Below are positions 8,456 to 15,942 of a stretch of 64,000 bases of DNA, piece after piece. This DNA is from an uncultured Rhodospirillales bacterium (GTDB lineage: Bacteria; Pseudomonadota; Alphaproteobacteria; ATCC43930; CGMCC-115725): the NCBI GenBank assembly GCA_903828515.1, contig CAIKMD010000007.1:992001-1056000 (forward strand), given 5' to 3'. A model generated the notes under the pieces. The model was not told the origin of the DNA. It saw only the letters and a list, made by a program, of their open reading frames with translations, and made no database searches. Each line of letters begins with the position of its first letter. Position 1 is the first letter of the stretch. The translations under genes and the position numbers were made by a program.

Positions 8456-9487
8456 ATGAGCGATCTCGTGACGCGCACAGGCCTCGTTGCCGCGCTTTTC
8501 GCCGTACTGTTTTTCGTCGCGCCGCCGCATCCGGCGCAGGCCGACGATGTCCCGACACTCATCCTCGCGACCGCGTTGCCGCCCGGTAATCCGTTGGCGG
8601 ATCAGGTGTTGCATCCGTGGGCCGAGCGGGTGAACGCGGCCGGGCAGGGGAAGCTCCGGATCGACCTGCGCGACGGCATGGCAATCGCGAATCTCAATAA
8701 TTCCTATGACCGCGTGGTCGCCGATGTCGTCCAGGTCTCGTGGCTGACCCACGGCAATTTCGCCGGCAAGTTTCAGCGCACGAATGTCGGCGGCCTGCCC
8801 TTCGCCGCAGATCATTCGGAAGCGGCGTCGGTTGCCTTGTGGCGGCTCTATCGCGACGGCGTTCTCGACGCCGAATACGACGAGGTGCGGCCGATCATGC
8901 TCGCCGTGCTCTCGCAGGCCGGGTTTCATTTTCGCACCGCGCCTGCATCGCTTGCCAACCTCAAAGGGTTGAAGGTCATTCCGCCGTCGAAGGAGACCGG
9001 CGATCTCGCTCAACGACTCGGCCTCGCGCCGATCGTGCTCGCCGTGTCGCAGTCCTATGAGGCACTTCAGCGCAACACCGTCGATGGCGTCATGCTCGGC
9101 TGGACGGCGGTCCTGTCGTTCAAGCTGCAGGAGGTGACGACCTATCACGTCGAGGCATCGCTCGGGACGTCGACCGGCATGCTGTTCATCTCGAAGAAAA
9201 GTTATGCGGCGCTGCCGGCCTCGGCGAAGGAAATCCTCGACAAGTTCTCGGGCGAAGGCGAAAGCCGCGATCTCGGCAAGTTCTGGGATCGGCTCCAGGT
9301 CTTCGGCGACAAGACCGTCACAGCCCTGCCGAATCAAACGGTGATCACCGCGCCGCCCGAACAGGTCGCGCAATGGCGAACGCAGGCCGAGCCGGTCACC
9401 GCCGATTGGGCGAAACGCACGCCGGACGGCGAGAAAGTGCTGCAAACGTTTCGTACCGAACTGGCGAAGGTCAACGCCGGTCAATAA
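8456..9487 (+). CDS. TRAP transporter solute receptor, DctP family (orphan)
   Basis: A 343-residue periplasmic protein with a signal peptide (hydrophobic core about residues 10-27, cleavage near AQA-DD) and the DctP fold: LATALPPGNPLADQVL at the N-terminus and the ligand loop with LQRNTVDGVMLGW near residue 208. Receptors of this family bind carboxylates through a conserved arginine and pass them to DctQ/DctM permeases. No such permease genes occur in the window, so it must use a distant partner or act as a sensor. It has a paralogue at 55643-56653. It follows the aldolase gene by 23 bases, so it is probably in the same operon. Confidence 0.9.
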   Translation: MSDLVTRTGLVAALFAVLFFVAPPHPAQADDVPTLILATALPPGNPLADQVLHPWAERVNAAGQGKLRIDLRDGMAIANLNNSYDRVVADVVQVSWLTHGNFAGKFQRTNVGGLPFAADHSEAASVALWRLYRDGVLDAEYDEVRPIMLAVLSQAGFHFRTAPASLANLKGLKVIPPSKETGDLAQRLGLAPIVLAVSQSYEALQRNTVDGVMLGWTAVLSFKLQEVTTYHVEASLGTSTGMLFISKKSYAALPASAKEILDKFSGEGESRDLGKFWDRLQVFGDKTVTALPNQTVITAPPEQVAQWRTQAEPVTADWAKRTPDGEKVLQTFRTELAKVNAGQ

Positions 9488-9503
9488 CGAGCAAGGGGGA
9501 AAC

Positions 9504-9917
9504 ATGTCGATCGCGAATCCGGGAATGTCGGGGGATCGGGCTCAATCGGTGATCGCCGCGGCGCGCATCATCATGGGCTTGTGCTTAATGTATTTCGGCA
9601 TCAGCAAGTTCTGGTTCGTCGATGGAACCATTGCCTTCGTCGCCACCAAGCTGCCGATGGCGGCCTTTGTGTTCTGGCTGTCGGTGGTGATCGAGACCGG
9701 CGGCGGCTTGCTGATGGTGCTGGGCGTGAAGACGCGATGGGTCGCCGCGTGGTTCGCGTTTTATCTCTGCTTCACCGCCGTGGTATTTCACACCAACTTC
9801 GCGAACCGCGGGATCATGGATCATTTCTTCGAGAACATCGCTCTGGCGGGCGGCTTTCTTTACATGATGGCCGTCGGTCCCGGCGCCGCGGCGCTCGACA
9901 ATCGCAGCCGCGACTGA
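9504..9917 (+). CDS. DoxX-family membrane protein
   Basis: A 137-residue integral membrane protein with four hydrophobic segments (about residues 14-32, 48-68, 74-92 and 106-122). The pattern GISKFW and VVIETGGGLLMVLGVKTRWVA fits the DoxX family, whose members support quinone or thiosulfate redox reactions, although most have no known function. AAGGGGGAAAC precedes the start. It sits 17 bases after the TRAP receptor and 26 before the VOC gene, in one operon. It is one of three DoxX proteins in the window (also 13361-13867 and 49574-50014). Confidence 0.85.
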   Translation: MSIANPGMSGDRAQSVIAAARIIMGLCLMYFGISKFWFVDGTIAFVATKLPMAAFVFWLSVVIETGGGLLMVLGVKTRWVAAWFAFYLCFTAVVFHTNFANRGIMDHFFENIALAGGFLYMMAVGPGAAALDNRSRD

Positions 9918-9942
9918 TCAACCATCGTCGAGGAGGGGCAAG

Positions 9943-10857
9943 ATGCCGATCGTCGGTCTCGAGGCAGTACGCTACGGCGTCGATGATGTCGAACTCGCGG
10001 CTCGTTTCTTTTCCGATTTCGGGCTGGAAACGCGCGAGCGCGGCGAAGCCGGCGCCGTTCTCACGGTCGCCGGGGAAGGCACGCGGGTCGAGTTGCGCAA
10101 AATGACCGACACCAGCCTCCCGGAAGCCGTCGAGGCGGGCCCGACGTTGCGCGAGATCGTCTGGGCGGTATCCGACAAACACGCGTTGCAGCAGGTCGCT
10201 GCCGAAGTGACCCGCGATCGCAAGGTCACGGAGGATGCGGAGGGGCGGCTACATCTGATCGGTCCGGGCGGCTTCGGCCTCGCCTTCGAGGTCACCAAAG
10301 CCACGCGTGAAACCGCGCCGGTCGACCGGTCGGCGCATCCCGCCAACGAACGGGCGCGCGGGTACGAACGCGCCGTGCCCGATCATCTGGGGCATCTCGG
10401 GGTCGGCACGGCGAACATCGAAGAGATGGTCGATTTCTACAAACGGCTGGGCTTCACCGTATCCGATATGATTCGCGGTGCCGGCGTGTTCATCCGCGCG
10501 CCGGGCTCCATCAATCATCACAATCTTTTCGTCTCGCGGCGCGGCGCCTCCAGCATGCAGCATCTGTCGCTGCGGGTCGCCGACATCGACGAACTCGGCC
10601 TCGGCATGACCCAGTTGATGATGAAAGGCTGGAAACACCTCTGGGGTCCCGGCCGGCATCGTCCGGGCTCGGATCTGTTTGTCTTTTTCCGCAATCCGGC
10701 CGGCGCCACGATCGAATATCATTGCGACGAGGACTTCATCGTCGACCCGACCACGTGGACGCCGCGCGAGTTCGAGCCGCAGGCGCTATCGCATTGGGGC
10801 GGGCCGCCGCCGCAGGAAATGACCCGCGGTTCGGCGCTGGCCCAGAAGCCGACCTAA
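9943..10857 (+). CDS. Two-domain VOC / type I extradiol-dioxygenase-like protein
   Basis: A 304-residue cytoplasmic protein that is a paralogue of the C-terminal module of the MFS-VOC fusion along its whole length. The first VOC domain (about 1-125) lacks the metal residues; the second (about 140-304) has H148/H151 in HLGHLG, H207 in MQHLSLR and E258 in TIEYHCDE, the same spacing as in the fusion. Family members of this type cleave catechols next to the hydroxyl groups using Fe(II), or act as isomerases and lyases. GAGGAGGGGCAAG sets the start. It is the last gene of the operon and converges on the next gene with a 4-base overlap. Confidence 0.88.
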   Translation: MPIVGLEAVRYGVDDVELAARFFSDFGLETRERGEAGAVLTVAGEGTRVELRKMTDTSLPEAVEAGPTLREIVWAVSDKHALQQVAAEVTRDRKVTEDAEGRLHLIGPGGFGLAFEVTKATRETAPVDRSAHPANERARGYERAVPDHLGHLGVGTANIEEMVDFYKRLGFTVSDMIRGAGVFIRAPGSINHHNLFVSRRGASSMQHLSLRVADIDELGLGMTQLMMKGWKHLWGPGRHRPGSDLFVFFRNPAGATIEYHCDEDFIVDPTTWTPREFEPQALSHWGGPPPQEMTRGSALAQKPT

Positions 10858-11840
10858 TCTGCTTTGACGGAGAGTTCCATCGGCAGTTCGGTGGCAAGAC
10901 CGCGGGCGAGCGCGTCGCGATAAGCGAGTTCCGCGACCGCGAGATCCTGTAGCGAGGCGCCGACCGAGCGGAACATCGGCTGCTTCGACGCGCGCAGGCG
11001 CTCATCGGCCTTGCCGGCCATGAGATCGTTGAGCGAGACGAATTTCTCCGCGAAGCGAAGCCCCGCCGCGTGGGCGGCGCGGAAACAGCCGGTTTCCTCC
11101 ATTACTTCTTCCGGCATGTCCGCGACGATCAGGTCCGAGCGCTCGATCGCCGCCGCGTCGATCTCGATATGCTCGGGCAGCGTCGCGCCGATCGAGGCGA
11201 CGAGCATACCGGGGCGAAGCCAGGCACCTTCGAACACGGCCTTGCCGTCGAGCGTGCGCGAGGCGCCCACGACAATGCTCGATCCATCGACGGCCGCGGC
11301 GGCCGATGCGACAGCCCGACAGGGAAAGCCGAGTTCCTGCGTGAAGCGCTGCGCGAAGGCCTCGCGATGCTCGGGATTGGGGCTGTAGACGCGCAGTTCT
11401 TTGATGGGACGGATGGCGGCCAGCGCGCGCGCATGCGAATGTGCTTCGCTGCCGCTGCCGAGCATGGCGGCAACGGCGGGTCCTGCCGGCGCCATGCGGT
11501 CGATCGCGACGGCAGTCGTCGCCGCCGTCCGCAACGCCGTGATGCTGCGTCCATCGACGAAAGCGAGAAGCTCACCGCTCTCCTGATCGAAGAGTGTGAT
11601 GACATAGCGGACGGTCTTGCTGCGCGGAAAGCAGAACTGTTTGGTGCCCATCACCGTGCCGCCGGGCAGTACGCCGGTCAGGGTCCGCATCCAGATGCCC
11701 TTGCCGCGCGCCAGCGTGCGCGGCGGTCCGGCGAAAGGCGGATGCGGCGTGGCATAGACCTCGCGCAACCTGGCAATCATCGCCGGCCAGTGCAGCACTT
11801 CCTTGACCGCTTGTTCCGAGACGAATACCGGACGCGCCAT
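10854..11840 (-). CDS. Ornithine cyclodeaminase / mu-crystallin family NAD(P)-dependent enzyme
   Basis: A 328-residue Rossmann-fold enzyme. The substrate loop contains KQFCFP, and the nucleotide-binding turn is MLGSGSEAHSHARAL near residue 130. Family members include ornithine cyclodeaminase, ketimine and imino acid reductases, and dehydrogenases such as TauY-like or LhpI. I chose ATG 11840, which has GAGG 6 bases upstream, over the in-frame GTG 11852 and ATG 11846. The stop overlaps the convergent VOC gene. The substrate cannot be told from the sequence; the context suggests a catabolic amino or imino acid. Confidence 0.85.
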   Translation of the reverse strand: MARPVFVSEQAVKEVLHWPAMIARLREVYATPHPPFAGPPRTLARGKGIWMRTLTGVLPGGTVMGTKQFCFPRSKTVRYVITLFDQESGELLAFVDGRSITALRTAATTAVAIDRMAPAGPAVAAMLGSGSEAHSHARALAAIRPIKELRVYSPNPEHREAFAQRFTQELGFPCRAVASAAAAVDGSSIVVGASRTLDGKAVFEGAWLRPGMLVASIGATLPEHIEIDAAAIERSDLIVADMPEEVMEETGCFRAAHAAGLRFAEKFVSLNDLMAGKADERLRASKQPMFRSVGASLQDLAVAELAYRDALARGLATELPMELSVKAD

Positions 11841-11914
11841 GCCCATCCTCACGATTTCAGTGCGTCGCGATCATCGAGACTCATGGCGAAAGGGTCAAGG
11901 CAAGCCGTTGCGCA

Positions 11915-11937
11915 ATTGGGTCACGCCGCGAACCAAT
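11915..11937. promoter_or_regulatory. Candidate operator, second 23 bp ATTGG-CCAAT site
   Basis: ATTGGG and ACCAAT ends are separated so that the site is exactly 23 bases, like the site at 4088-4110. It lies about 75 bases upstream of the ornithine-cyclodeaminase-like gene and downstream of the transporter stop at 11952. Shared ends and length suggest the same regulator; the inner bases differ. Confidence 0.35.
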
Positions 11938-11951
11938 TCGCACGTTCGGTC

Positions 11952-13244
11952 TTACGGGCGAATATTCGCCGCACCCTCCACACCCCACAGCTCGGCGCGC
12001 CAGCAAAACGCGATGAGGGATGTCAGGCCGCTGCCGACCACGCAATAGAGGGTGACTGTCGAGAGGTAACCGATTCGTTCGATGAGGGCGCCGGCCAGCA
12101 ACAGGCCGAGCGGCAATCCGTAAACTGCCAGCATGCGCACGCCCATGACGCGGCCGCGGAACCGGTCGTCCGATGTGCGCAACAGGATCACCGACATCGG
12201 CACCATGCCGAGGCTTTGGGCGAAACCCGCCAGTATCAGCACCGGCATTCCGGTTCCCGCATTGGGGAGCAGCGCGAAGACGAACAGCATCGCGTACCAC
12301 GCGGTGATCGACGTCAGCATGACGCGGCCCGGTCGGATGGAACGTCCGCCGATGCTGAGAGCGATGGAACCGACGAGACTCCCGAAGGCAAAGCTCGCGA
12401 TCAGCAGGCCGAGCCCTTGCTGGTCGATGTGATAAATCTGGCTCGCGACATAGGGCATCAGGCCTTGGGTGACGGGAAACGCGGAAAAATTGACGAGCAG
12501 CGCGAGGACCATTGTCGATACGGCGGCGGGGGTCGTCCACACATAGACAAAACCCTCGCTGAGATCGCGCCATGGCGAAAAGCGCCCAGGCGTATCGCGC
12601 TTCGATCCGCGATAAGCGCCGAGCGTCAGGCAGAAACTGAGCGCGTAGAACGTCGCGATGACCAGATAGGCGTGTCCCATACCGAAGGCGGCGAAGAGCC
12701 CGGCACCGACCAGCGAGCCGGCGACCCGCGCGCTGTCCATCGTCGTGCGCATAACGCCGGCGGCGCTGATCAGTACGGTGGGTGGCATCGAGGCGCCGAC
12801 CAAAGCGTTGCGCATCACGAGATCGGAGGGCCGCACCAGACCCATGCAGCCTCCGATGACCAGGACGTAGACGGGGGTGAGCACGCCGGTCAAAGCCAGC
12901 GTCATGATCGTCGTCGCGCACGCGCCATAGAAGGCGCGCATGATGCAGAGCAGATTGCGGTGACCGATCCGGTCGCCGATGACGCCGAAGAGCGGCGACA
13001 GCAAGGTGCCCGCGTATTGGAGCGAGCCAAAGAGCGTCAGCAGCAGGACCGAGCCGGTCTCGACGATGATGTACCAGCCGAGGATGATCCCCTCCATCTC
13101 GCTCGCCCACGAGGTGAGGAGATCGGCCGGCCATTGAAACCGGAAACTGGTGACGCCGAAGGCGCCCAGGGCATAGGGCAGGCGGTAGGTGACGCGGGGC
13201 AGATCGTGCCCCGCGCTCTCGCCGTCTTGCTGTAAATCGTCCAC
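11952..13244 (-). CDS. MFS transporter
   Basis: A 430-residue 12-helix major facilitator. FGVIGDRIGHRNLL near residue 85 is the loop between helices 2 and 3, and repeats of hydrophobic segments run to the C-terminus. I set the start at GTG 13244 with GGGAG about 10 bases upstream; longer readings on this strand run back through the DoxX gene and have no family character. It resembles the drug/macrolide exporter-like group with LVGSIALSIGG in the second half. It is oriented like the following enzyme gene, and may be its transporter. Substrate unknown. Confidence 0.8.
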   Translation of the reverse strand: MDDLQQDGESAGHDLPRVTYRLPYALGAFGVTSFRFQWPADLLTSWASEMEGIILGWYIIVETGSVLLLTLFGSLQYAGTLLSPLFGVIGDRIGHRNLLCIMRAFYGACATTIMTLALTGVLTPVYVLVIGGCMGLVRPSDLVMRNALVGASMPPTVLISAAGVMRTTMDSARVAGSLVGAGLFAAFGMGHAYLVIATFYALSFCLTLGAYRGSKRDTPGRFSPWRDLSEGFVYVWTTPAAVSTMVLALLVNFSAFPVTQGLMPYVASQIYHIDQQGLGLLIASFAFGSLVGSIALSIGGRSIRPGRVMLTSITAWYAMLFVFALLPNAGTGMPVLILAGFAQSLGMVPMSVILLRTSDDRFRGRVMGVRMLAVYGLPLGLLLAGALIERIGYLSTVTLYCVVGSGLTSLIAFCWRAELWGVEGAANIRP

Positions 13245-13360
13245 CCGGCGACCGCTCCCACCCGCAACGCATTTTGGGCGTATCGTAACGGATCGGACGG
13301 GATGAGCGAATCGACTTCGACCGTATCGGCGCGCCGCGTCCGCTTGGCGGACGGGCCGGG

Positions 13361-13867
13361 CTAGATTTCCCGTCCGATCGCGCGATCGACCGAAGCCTTG
13401 CCGCCACCGCCGAACAACGCCGCGAGGCAGATCAGCCCCAGCAGCAATTCGAGTTCGAAGCCACCCGGCACGAGACCGGCGAAGCCCGGCTGGATCGCTT
13501 TCGGGGAAAAGGCGAACAGGCCGTTGGCCCATTTGACGGCAAAGACGATGACGGTGAACTCGATGACGAGCGCCGCCGCGGCGAAACGGGTCAGGAAACC
13601 GATCGCCAGCATGATGCCGCCGAAGACTTCGGTGCAGCCGATGATGTAGGCCCAGAGGAGCGCCGGCGTGAAGCCGAGCGTCGGCAGGATCGATCCGCCG
13701 GCAAGCCCCGCGGCACCGCCCTCGAACAGCTTCGGGTAGCCATGCCGTGCGATGAGGATGCCGGCGCAAAACCGGATAAAGGGATAGGCATAAGGTGCGA
13801 GCGGCGCGTAGATACGATGGAGTGCCGGAACGAATGCCTGCGGCCCGCTGGCTTCGGCGTTGCTCAT
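13361..13867 (-). CDS. DoxX-family membrane protein
   Basis: A 168-residue membrane protein with four hydrophobic segments and the DoxX signatures HGYPKLFEGG and IGCTEVFGGIMLAIGFLTRFAA. The C-terminus KASVDRAIGREI is nearly the same as in the DoxX protein at 49574-50014, so the two are paralogues. AAAGGAGACGTATC precedes the start. It is upstream of the MFS gene on the same strand, 117 bases apart. DoxX proteins are often linked to redox or quinone reactions; the specific role is unknown. Confidence 0.87.
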   Translation of the reverse strand: MSNAEASGPQAFVPALHRIYAPLAPYAYPFIRFCAGILIARHGYPKLFEGGAAGLAGGSILPTLGFTPALLWAYIIGCTEVFGGIMLAIGFLTRFAAAALVIEFTVIVFAVKWANGLFAFSPKAIQPGFAGLVPGGFELELLLGLICLAALFGGGGKASVDRAIGREI

Positions 13868-14116
13868 GATACGTCTCCTTTTTTACGTGACGTTTCCCCC
13901 GCGAAAGCTTTTGCATGCTTCCGCAACCATCAAGATACACCGGGTGATGGACGCCGAAGGACACGGTATCGGTGCGGTCACGGGGATGTGACTCTTCCCA
14001 CGCGATGTGGGCGCTGGCTTGACGGGCCATCGCCATCGCCGGTAACAAGCCTCAAGCGATGCAGACCGGTGCGCCGGCTTTGTATCGCGCGTGTCTCGCC
14101 GAGAGGACAGCGTTTC

Positions 14117-15349
14117 GTGACCAGCGATGAAACGGAGCCGGCGAACGGGCTGCGCGGAATCGCCGCCTTCTCGTGGAATTCGGTTCTGTCGACCTATCTG
14201 CCGGCGTTCATCCTGGCGCTCGGCACCGGCATCGCGGTTCCCGGCATACCGACCCTGGCGAAGTCTTTCGATGTGAGCTTCGGCGTCGCCAGCGGCGTGG
14301 TCACCGCGTTCCTGCTCGGGAATCTTTTCGCCACGATCCCCTCGGGCTGGCTGGTCGACCGCTTCGGATACCGCGTCATCATGATCGCCGGGCCGCTGCT
14401 CACGGCGGTGACCGCCTTGCTCGTCGTCTTCACCGACTCCTTCGCCCAATTATTGGTCCTGCGGTTCTTCGGGGGATGCGCCGCGCAGATGTGGACGATG
14501 GGAAGGCTCGCCGCGATATCGCAGGGCGCCGCACCGGCGCAGCGCGGCCGGCTGGTGAGCTGGATGTTCGGCATGGACAGTTGCGGCAGTCTCGCGGGGC
14601 CGATCGTCGGCGGCTTCATCGCAAGCACGTGGGGTGCGCGCGCGCCGTTCGTGATCTTCGCGGTGCTCGCCCTCATCGCGCTGGTGCCCGCGTCGCGGGG
14701 TGGCGCGTCGTTGCCGTCCCGCGCCCCGAAGGCGCCGGCGCAGGCGGCGGCACCTTCATTGTCGTTACGCCAGCTCGTGCTGCCGCGTCTGCCTTATTTC
14801 GCCGTGGCGCTCTTCGCCGGGCTGACGCGCGGACCGCTCCAGGCGGATCTGCTGCACCTCTACGCGGCCTTCGCTTACGACCTCGGGCCGGCCGCGATCG
14901 GCTATCTCGCGACGGGGGCTACGATTCTCTCGCTGCCGCTGGTGTTCGGGTCGGGCTGGCTGATGGATCGCTTCGGCCGCAAGCTCACGATGGTGCCGGG
15001 CTTCGTCGGCGGGACGATCGCCATGACCGCACTCGCCGTGTCGGCTTTCGCCGACCTGTCGCTCGCCTGGTATGTCGGGCTGTTCTTTTTCGCCGTCGTC
15101 ATGCAGGCCCTGACCAGCGGCTCGATCCAGACGGTCGGGGCCGATGTGGCGCCGCCCGACGCGCGCGGCCGGTTTCTCGGTCTGTGGCGCTTCACCAGCC
15201 AGGGCGGGTCCGCGCTTGGCCCAATCTTCTTCGCGATCGTGGCCGACCAGGTGAATTACGGCACGTCGTTCCTCCTTATTGCGGCCTTTGCCGCGGTGGT
15301 GGCGGTCCTGCTCGTCCGGTACGTGCCGGAAACCAGAACGGCGGATTAA
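14117..15349 (+). CDS. MFS transporter
   Basis: A 410-residue major facilitator with 12 predicted helices. WLVDRFGYRVIM after helix 2 and WLMDRFGRKLTM in the second half are the paired cytoplasmic loops of the family. The most likely start is GTG 14117, about 9 bases after GAGAGGAC; upstream in-frame codons have no protein character. It is divergent from the DoxX gene and lies 124 bases before the molybdenum hydroxylase operon, so it might import or export that enzyme's substrate or product. No substrate can be assigned from sequence. Confidence 0.82.
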   Translation: MTSDETEPANGLRGIAAFSWNSVLSTYLPAFILALGTGIAVPGIPTLAKSFDVSFGVASGVVTAFLLGNLFATIPSGWLVDRFGYRVIMIAGPLLTAVTALLVVFTDSFAQLLVLRFFGGCAAQMWTMGRLAAISQGAAPAQRGRLVSWMFGMDSCGSLAGPIVGGFIASTWGARAPFVIFAVLALIALVPASRGGASLPSRAPKAPAQAAAPSLSLRQLVLPRLPYFAVALFAGLTRGPLQADLLHLYAAFAYDLGPAAIGYLATGATILSLPLVFGSGWLMDRFGRKLTMVPGFVGGTIAMTALAVSAFADLSLAWYVGLFFFAVVMQALTSGSIQTVGADVAPPDARGRFLGLWRFTSQGGSALGPIFFAIVADQVNYGTSFLLIAAFAAVVAVLLVRYVPETRTAD

Positions 15350-15411
15350 CGCCGGTCCGGCGGGGTTTCATCACGGGGCGGTGATGAGCGAGGGGAATCG
15401 GAAGCCGGGAT

Positions 15412-15439
15412 TTGTCGCCGCTAAGGATTGTGCTAGGAT
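15412..15439 (+). promoter_or_regulatory. Possible promoter of the molybdenum hydroxylase operon
   Basis: TTGTCG (15412-15417) and TAGGAT (15434-15439) are 16 bases apart, a plausible sigma-70-type pair, 33 bases before the Fe-S subunit gene. A similar pair, TTGTCG and TATGTT, precedes the VOC gene at 55106. Prediction by eye only. Confidence 0.3.
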
Positions 15440-15472
15440 TCGGAAAATACCAGCTTTGCGGGAGACCAGAAG

Positions 15473-15928
15473 ATGATAACGCTCACCGTCAACGGCACGC
15501 AGCATCAAGTCGACCTCGAGCCCGACACACCGCTTCTCTGGGCGATACGCGACGCCGTCGGGCTCACGGGAACCAAGTTCGGCTGCGGCATCGCGCAATG
15601 CGGCGCCTGCACCGTCCACGTCAACGGCCAGGCGATGCGCTCGTGCTCGGTGCCGATCGGCGGTCTCGACGGCGCGAACGTGACCACAATCGAAGGCCTG
15701 TCGCCCGACAGCAAGCATCCGGTCCAGGCGGCCTGGCTCGCCGAGGACGTGCCGCAATGCGGCTGGTGCCAATCCGGCCAGATCATGGCCGCCGTGGCGT
15801 TCCTCAAGCAGAACCCGGCGCCGACCGACGCCGACATCGATGCCGGCATCACCAATATCTGTCGTTGCGGCACCTATGAACGCCTCCGGCGCGCGATCCA
15901 TCGCGCCGCCGACTTGATGAAAGCTTGA
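15473..15928 (+). CDS. (2Fe-2S) small subunit of a molybdenum hydroxylase (isoquinoline/nicotinate dehydrogenase type)
   Basis: A 151-residue electron-transfer subunit. The N-terminal plant-type ferredoxin cluster uses CGIAQCGAC and the following C in MRSC (residues about 42-62), and the C-terminal helical domain has CGWCQSG and NICRCGTY (about 98-136), as in IorA and NicA. It passes electrons from the molybdenum centre of the next gene product to the cytochrome c. GGAG precedes the start. No FAD subunit is present, as expected for this subfamily, which donates to cytochromes. The gene ends 14 bases before the large subunit. Confidence 0.95.
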   Translation: MITLTVNGTQHQVDLEPDTPLLWAIRDAVGLTGTKFGCGIAQCGACTVHVNGQAMRSCSVPIGGLDGANVTTIEGLSPDSKHPVQAAWLAEDVPQCGWCQSGQIMAAVAFLKQNPAPTDADIDAGITNICRCGTYERLRRAIHRAADLMKA

Positions 15929-15942
15929 GGGGAGGACGGATC

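Noticed and set aside
11070-13235. A 721-codon open frame on the plus strand
   Set aside because: It lies antisense to the cyclodeaminase-like and MFS genes, has no family character, and is explained by the high GC content.
13245-14048. An N-terminal extension of the MFS gene reading through the DoxX gene
   Set aside because: The extension is out of frame with the DoxX protein and has no family character; GTG 13244 gives a normal MFS length.
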